The notes under the pieces were generated by a model. It was not told the origin of the DNA and ran no database searches. It worked only from the letters and a program-made list of their open reading frames with translations. Below are positions 6,213-8,284 of a stretch of 8,284 bases of DNA, one piece after another (the stretch's first letter is position 1; every line of letters begins with the position of its first letter). The stretch is from Chloroflexota bacterium (GTDB taxonomy: Bacteria > Chloroflexota > Limnocylindria > QHBO01). A program made the position numbers and the translations under genes. The stretch is from NCBI GenBank assembly GCA_031177555.1, contig JAPSGM010000072.1, positions 1-8,284 of the forward strand, given 5' to 3'.

Positions 6213-7172
6213 TCAGGCCGTCTTGCGGCGGCGGGCGGGGGCCTCCGCGGCCTCCTCCGACTTCGCGCGAGCCTTGCGCGCGGTCGCCTTCTTCGGCGCC
6301 GCCTTCTTCGCCGATGCGGGGCGCGACTTCCCGCCGGCCCTGGCCCTGGCGGGCTTCTCCCCGGCGCCCTCGGCCGTCCCCACGCGACGTGACTCGCGCG
6401 CGGAGGCGACGCTCGCCTCCAGCGCGGCCATCAGGTCGCCGATGCGGGTGGGCTCGGCCTTCTTCGCCGGCTCGGGCTTCTCGCCCGCGACCTTGGCCTC
6501 GATGACGCGCATGAGCGCCTCGCGGTACTCGTCGCGGTATGCGTCCGGGTCGTACTCGCCCTCCATGCTGGCGATCAGCTGTTCCGCCATCTTGCGTTCG
6601 GCCGGCTTGATCTCGACCTGCTCCTCCGGAAGGTTGAGCTCTTCGAGCGATCGGATCTCATCGGGCCAGTGGAGCGTGTTCAGCAGGATGGTGTTGGCGA
6701 ACGGGTTGAGCACGGCGAGCTGCTCGCGGTCCTTGAGGACGATCTTGCACACGGCGGTCTTGCCGGTATCGGCCAGGACCGACTTGAGCAGGTAGAAGGC
6801 CTTGCGGCCGACCTCATCGGGCTCGAGGTAGTAGGCCTGCTTCACGAAGCGCGAGCCCTTGGCCTCCGCCTCCTCCTCGTCGACGAAGGCCTCGATCTCG
6901 ATGGAGCGCACCGTCTTGAGCGGCACCGATTCGAGGTCCTCCTCGGTGACCACCACGTACTTGCCCTTGCTCCACTCGTAGCCGCGCACCGTCTCCGAGC
7001 GCGAGATGATCGCGTCGTCGACCGGGCAGTAGATCTTCATCTGGATGCGGCTCAGGTCCTTCTCGTGGAGCAGGTTGAAGCCGATGCTGCTGCTCTCGGT
7101 CGCCAGGTACAGCTTGACCGGGATCGTCACCAGGCCGAACTGGATCGCCCCCCGCCACATGGATCGCGCCAT
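6213..7172 (-). CDS. ku: Bacterial Ku protein, non-homologous end joining
   Basis: This 319-residue protein belongs to the bacterial Ku family, whose homodimers encircle broken DNA ends and recruit LigD. It has the canonical N-terminus MWRGAIQFGLVTIPVKLY (from M5), then FNLLHEKDLSRIQ, the CPVDD segment at C49, VRGYEWSKGKYVVVTEEDLE (62-81) and QAYYLEPDE. The bridge and core regions end near residue 225. The segment IGDLMAALEAS (244-254) matches the conserved C-terminal motif (typically VVDLMEALRAS) that in studied bacterial Ku proteins lies in the LigD-contacting region. After about residue 260 there is a 60-residue Lys/Ala/Arg-rich tail of the kind known to aid DNA binding and threading in extended Ku proteins. 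The ATG at 7172 has a good ribosome site (GGAG at 7183-7180, 7-base spacer); ATG at M5 is an alternative start. The gene is followed 8 bp later by the pseudo-ligase gene, and no active LigD or polymerase domain is in the window. Confidence 0.96.
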   Translation of the reverse strand: MARSMWRGAIQFGLVTIPVKLYLATESSSIGFNLLHEKDLSRIQMKIYCPVDDAIISRSETVRGYEWSKGKYVVVTEEDLESVPLKTVRSIEIEAFVDEEEAEAKGSRFVKQAYYLEPDEVGRKAFYLLKSVLADTGKTAVCKIVLKDREQLAVLNPFANTILLNTLHWPDEIRSLEELNLPEEQVEIKPAERKMAEQLIASMEGEYDPDAYRDEYREALMRVIEAKVAGEKPEPAKKAEPTRIGDLMAALEASVASARESRRVGTAEGAGEKPARARAGGKSRPASAKKAAPKKATARKARAKSEEAAEAPARRRKTA

Positions 7173-7179
7173 TCGGTAT

Positions 7180-7183
7180 CTCC
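7180..7183 (-). promoter_or_regulatory. Ribosome binding site of ku
   Basis: On the minus strand, GGAG sits 7 bases before the ATG at 7172-7170. It is the best-formed Shine-Dalgarno sequence seen in the window and supports this start over the ATG four codons later. Confidence 0.6.
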
Positions 7184-7211
7184 AACGTCCGCGCTCGTCG
7201 TGCCGCTCGCC

Positions 7212-7243
7212 GGCCCGTCAGGGGCCTGCCCGCAGCACGGGCC
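7212..7243. repeat. Inverted repeat in the presumed ku leader
   Basis: GGCCCGT at 7212-7218 and ACGGGCC at 7237-7243 form a perfect 7-bp inverted repeat with an 18-base loop. The loop itself contains the palindrome-like CAGGGGCCTG (7219-7228). It lies about 29 bases upstream of the ku ribosome site on the minus strand and could fold in a ku leader RNA. In DNA of this GC content a 7-bp match by chance is not rare. Confidence 0.3.
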
Positions 7244-7254
7244 AGCATCCTACA

Positions 7255-7315
7255 CCCGCCTCCAATGGGCGACGACAGGGCGGCTAGGACCATCCCGTCA
7301 TTGCCCGCCCCAATG
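7255..7315. repeat. Repeated CCCGCC(T)CCAATG element with a CATTG-N7-CAATG palindrome, between ku and the receiver gene
   Basis: CCCGCCTCCAATG (7255-7267) recurs as CCCGCCCCAATG (7304-7315), 49 bases further on and differing by one base. The second copy overlaps a 17-bp palindrome, CATTG (7299-7303), 7-base spacer, CAATG (7311-7315), centred about 29 bases before the receiver ATG. Position and symmetry fit an operator or promoter-proximal site serving either divergent gene. I could not find a convincing -35/-10 pair to anchor it. Confidence 0.35.
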
Positions 7316-7335
7316 CCGCCTCACAGACTTGGGGC

Positions 7336-7761
7336 ATGGACGAGCAGACCGCAAGCCCCGTGCCCGTGCGACCGCCGGACGCGGAGGAGCAGCGTGCCTA
7401 CGTCCTCGAGGACGATCCCGACATCGCAGCCCTCGAGGCGGACCTCCTCCGCCAGCTGGGCTTCTCCGTGGTCGTCTGCAACCGGATCGTCGAGCTGGGC
7501 GATCTCATGGCGCTCGCGCTGCCGCACCTGCTGGTGGTTGACGTCATGCTGCCGGACGGGGATGGCGGCGACATCACCGAGCTGCTGCGAGACGCCTGGC
7601 CCGGCATTCCGGTCGTCTTCGTCTCGGCCGCCAGCCGCGACCGGCTGGCCGAGCTTGCTCCCACCGGGCCGATCGTCGCCAAGCCATTCGACATCGAGGT
7701 CTTCACCCGGGCGGTGCTCGAGGCGGTCGACGCGCCCCGGCGCCTGCAATCGGCCTCGTGA
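7336..7761 (+). CDS. Stand-alone response regulator receiver (CheY-like) protein
   Basis: This 141-residue protein consists of a single REC domain (about residues 20-132) after a 19-residue Pro-containing N-terminal extension. All phosphorelay residues are present: the acidic triad start E25-D26-D27, the phosphoacceptor D69 in LLVVDVMLPDGDG, S97 in the switch position (VFVSAA), and K116-P117-F118 in VAKPFD. It should therefore be phosphorylated by a sensor kinase, but no output domain and no kinase gene are visible, so it acts through protein partners or belongs to a phosphorelay elsewhere. Immediately upstream of the ATG there is only GGGGC, too close for a normal Shine-Dalgarno sequence, so initiation may be leaderless or unassisted. 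It is divergent from ku across 163 bp and convergent with the OsmC-family gene, with 20 bp between stop codons. Confidence 0.9.
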   Translation: MDEQTASPVPVRPPDAEEQRAYVLEDDPDIAALEADLLRQLGFSVVVCNRIVELGDLMALALPHLLVVDVMLPDGDGGDITELLRDAWPGIPVVFVSAASRDRLAELAPTGPIVAKPFDIEVFTRAVLEAVDAPRRLQSAS

Positions 7762-7781
7762 CCGGGGTGGCGAACCCGCCA

Positions 7782-8261
7782 TCACCGCGGGCCGGTGACC
7801 ACCACCGTCGCGCCGATCGGCGCCGGGTCCTGCGGGTCGCGCATCAGCCGGAACCGATGCTCGATCGTCACGCTCGCCGACAGCATGGCGCTGATCGGGC
7901 AGTAGCGCGTCGCCGACAGCTCAACCGATCGCCTGACCGCCTCGGCTGCGACGTCGCCGGTGACCCGGTGCTCGACCACGATCGCGGTGTACACACGCGG
8001 GTGCTCCTCGCTGCGCTCCGCGCTCACCGCGATCTCGTAGCCGACGGCCGACTGCCGCTTCTTGCGCAGGATGCTGGCCACGTCCAGGCTCGTGCACGCC
8101 GCCAGCGCGGCGAGCACGGTCTCGAGCGGCGCCGGTCCGGACCGCTCCGCGACGCCCTCGTCGGTGTCGAAGGTGATCGTGAACCCGGATCCGGTGCGCG
8201 CCGAGACGCTGGTGCCGGCGGCCGGTTCGACGAACGTCGCCAGCGCCGAGTTGGTGCTCAT
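7782..8261 (-). CDS. OsmC/Ohr family protein, YhfA-like subgroup
   Basis: This 159-residue cytoplasmic protein has the length and motif order of the YhfA-like OsmC proteins. GPAPLETVLAALAACTSLDV contains the first conserved cysteine, C56, and E47. LRKKRQ and AERSEEHPRVYTAI come next. ELSATRYCPISAML contains the second cysteine, C121. In the OsmC/Ohr family these two cysteines reduce organic hydroperoxides; for the YhfA-like branch the physiological substrate is less certain. The ATG start at 8261 is preceded by only a weak purine stretch on the minus strand. The gene is monocistronic as far as the window shows. It faces the receiver gene and has no clear terminator in the 20-bp gap, where only an imperfect GC-rich stem can be drawn. 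A role in oxidative stress would suit the nearby DNA-end-joining genes, but nothing here shows shared regulation. Confidence 0.92.
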   Translation of the reverse strand: MSTNSALATFVEPAAGTSVSARTGSGFTITFDTDEGVAERSGPAPLETVLAALAACTSLDVASILRKKRQSAVGYEIAVSAERSEEHPRVYTAIVVEHRVTGDVAAEAVRRSVELSATRYCPISAMLSASVTIEHRFRLMRDPQDPAPIGATVVVTGPR

Positions 8262-8284
8262 GCCGGGAGCCTAGCAGCGGGGCC

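Noticed and set aside
6213..6420. Repetitive Lys/Ala codons at the Ku C-terminus as a possible DNA repeat or frameshift
   Set aside because: The low complexity is at protein level and matches the basic tails of extended bacterial Ku proteins; the frame is uninterrupted.
5635..6795. A 386-codon plus-strand frame antisense to the pseudo-ligase and Ku genes
   Set aside because: No domain features; Ku on the other strand is unmistakable over the same bases.
7247..7252. TAGGAT on the minus strand as a -10 box for ku
   Set aside because: It matches the consensus at four of six positions, but no -35-like hexamer lies at a suitable distance, so I did not annotate a promoter.

Overview
This is a high-GC window (around 70% by eye) of chromosomal, non-mobile character. 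Every reading frame is rich in long spurious antisense ORFs, and genes are closely packed with very short spacers. The Pro/Thr/Ser tail of the first protein, the gene style and the weak or absent Shine-Dalgarno sequences recall GC-rich Chloroflexota (Limnocylindria/Ellin-type lineages) or neighbouring terrabacterial groups. That placement is an impression from composition and protein style, not a demonstrated assignment.

Plus strand, 1-5480: five genes read in the same direction. In order they are the 3' part of a protein of unknown function with a low-complexity C-terminal tail, a CaCA-family cation/proton exchanger, a HTH-WYL transcriptional regulator, a CYTH (triphosphate tunnel metalloenzyme) protein, and a large membrane protein that fuses an O-antigen ligase/polymerase-like (Wzy_C/WaaL) domain to a C-terminal TPR region. 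The last three are linked by 4-bp stop/start overlaps (ATGA at 2617-2620, GTGA at 3267-3270), so they are almost certainly one translationally coupled transcript. The exchanger is only 12 bp upstream of the regulator and may belong to the same unit.

Minus strand, 7172 to 5512: a two-gene NHEJ-type operon. It encodes a bacterial Ku with a conserved C-terminal partner-docking-like motif and a basic Lys/Ala-rich tail. Eight bases after Ku comes a 230-residue protein that is recognisably the adenylation domain of a LigD-type ATP-dependent DNA ligase. By eye it has lost the nucleophilic lysine and most other residues needed for nucleotidyl transfer, and it has no OB-fold domain. An intact, Ku-coupled pseudo-ligase is the most noteworthy item in the window.

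Right end: a stand-alone response-regulator receiver protein (7336-7761, plus) is divergent from Ku across a 163-bp spacer holding several inverted and direct repeats. A YhfA-type OsmC-family protein (8261-7782, minus) converges on it. No tRNA, rRNA, CRISPR array, insertion sequence or phage gene was seen.
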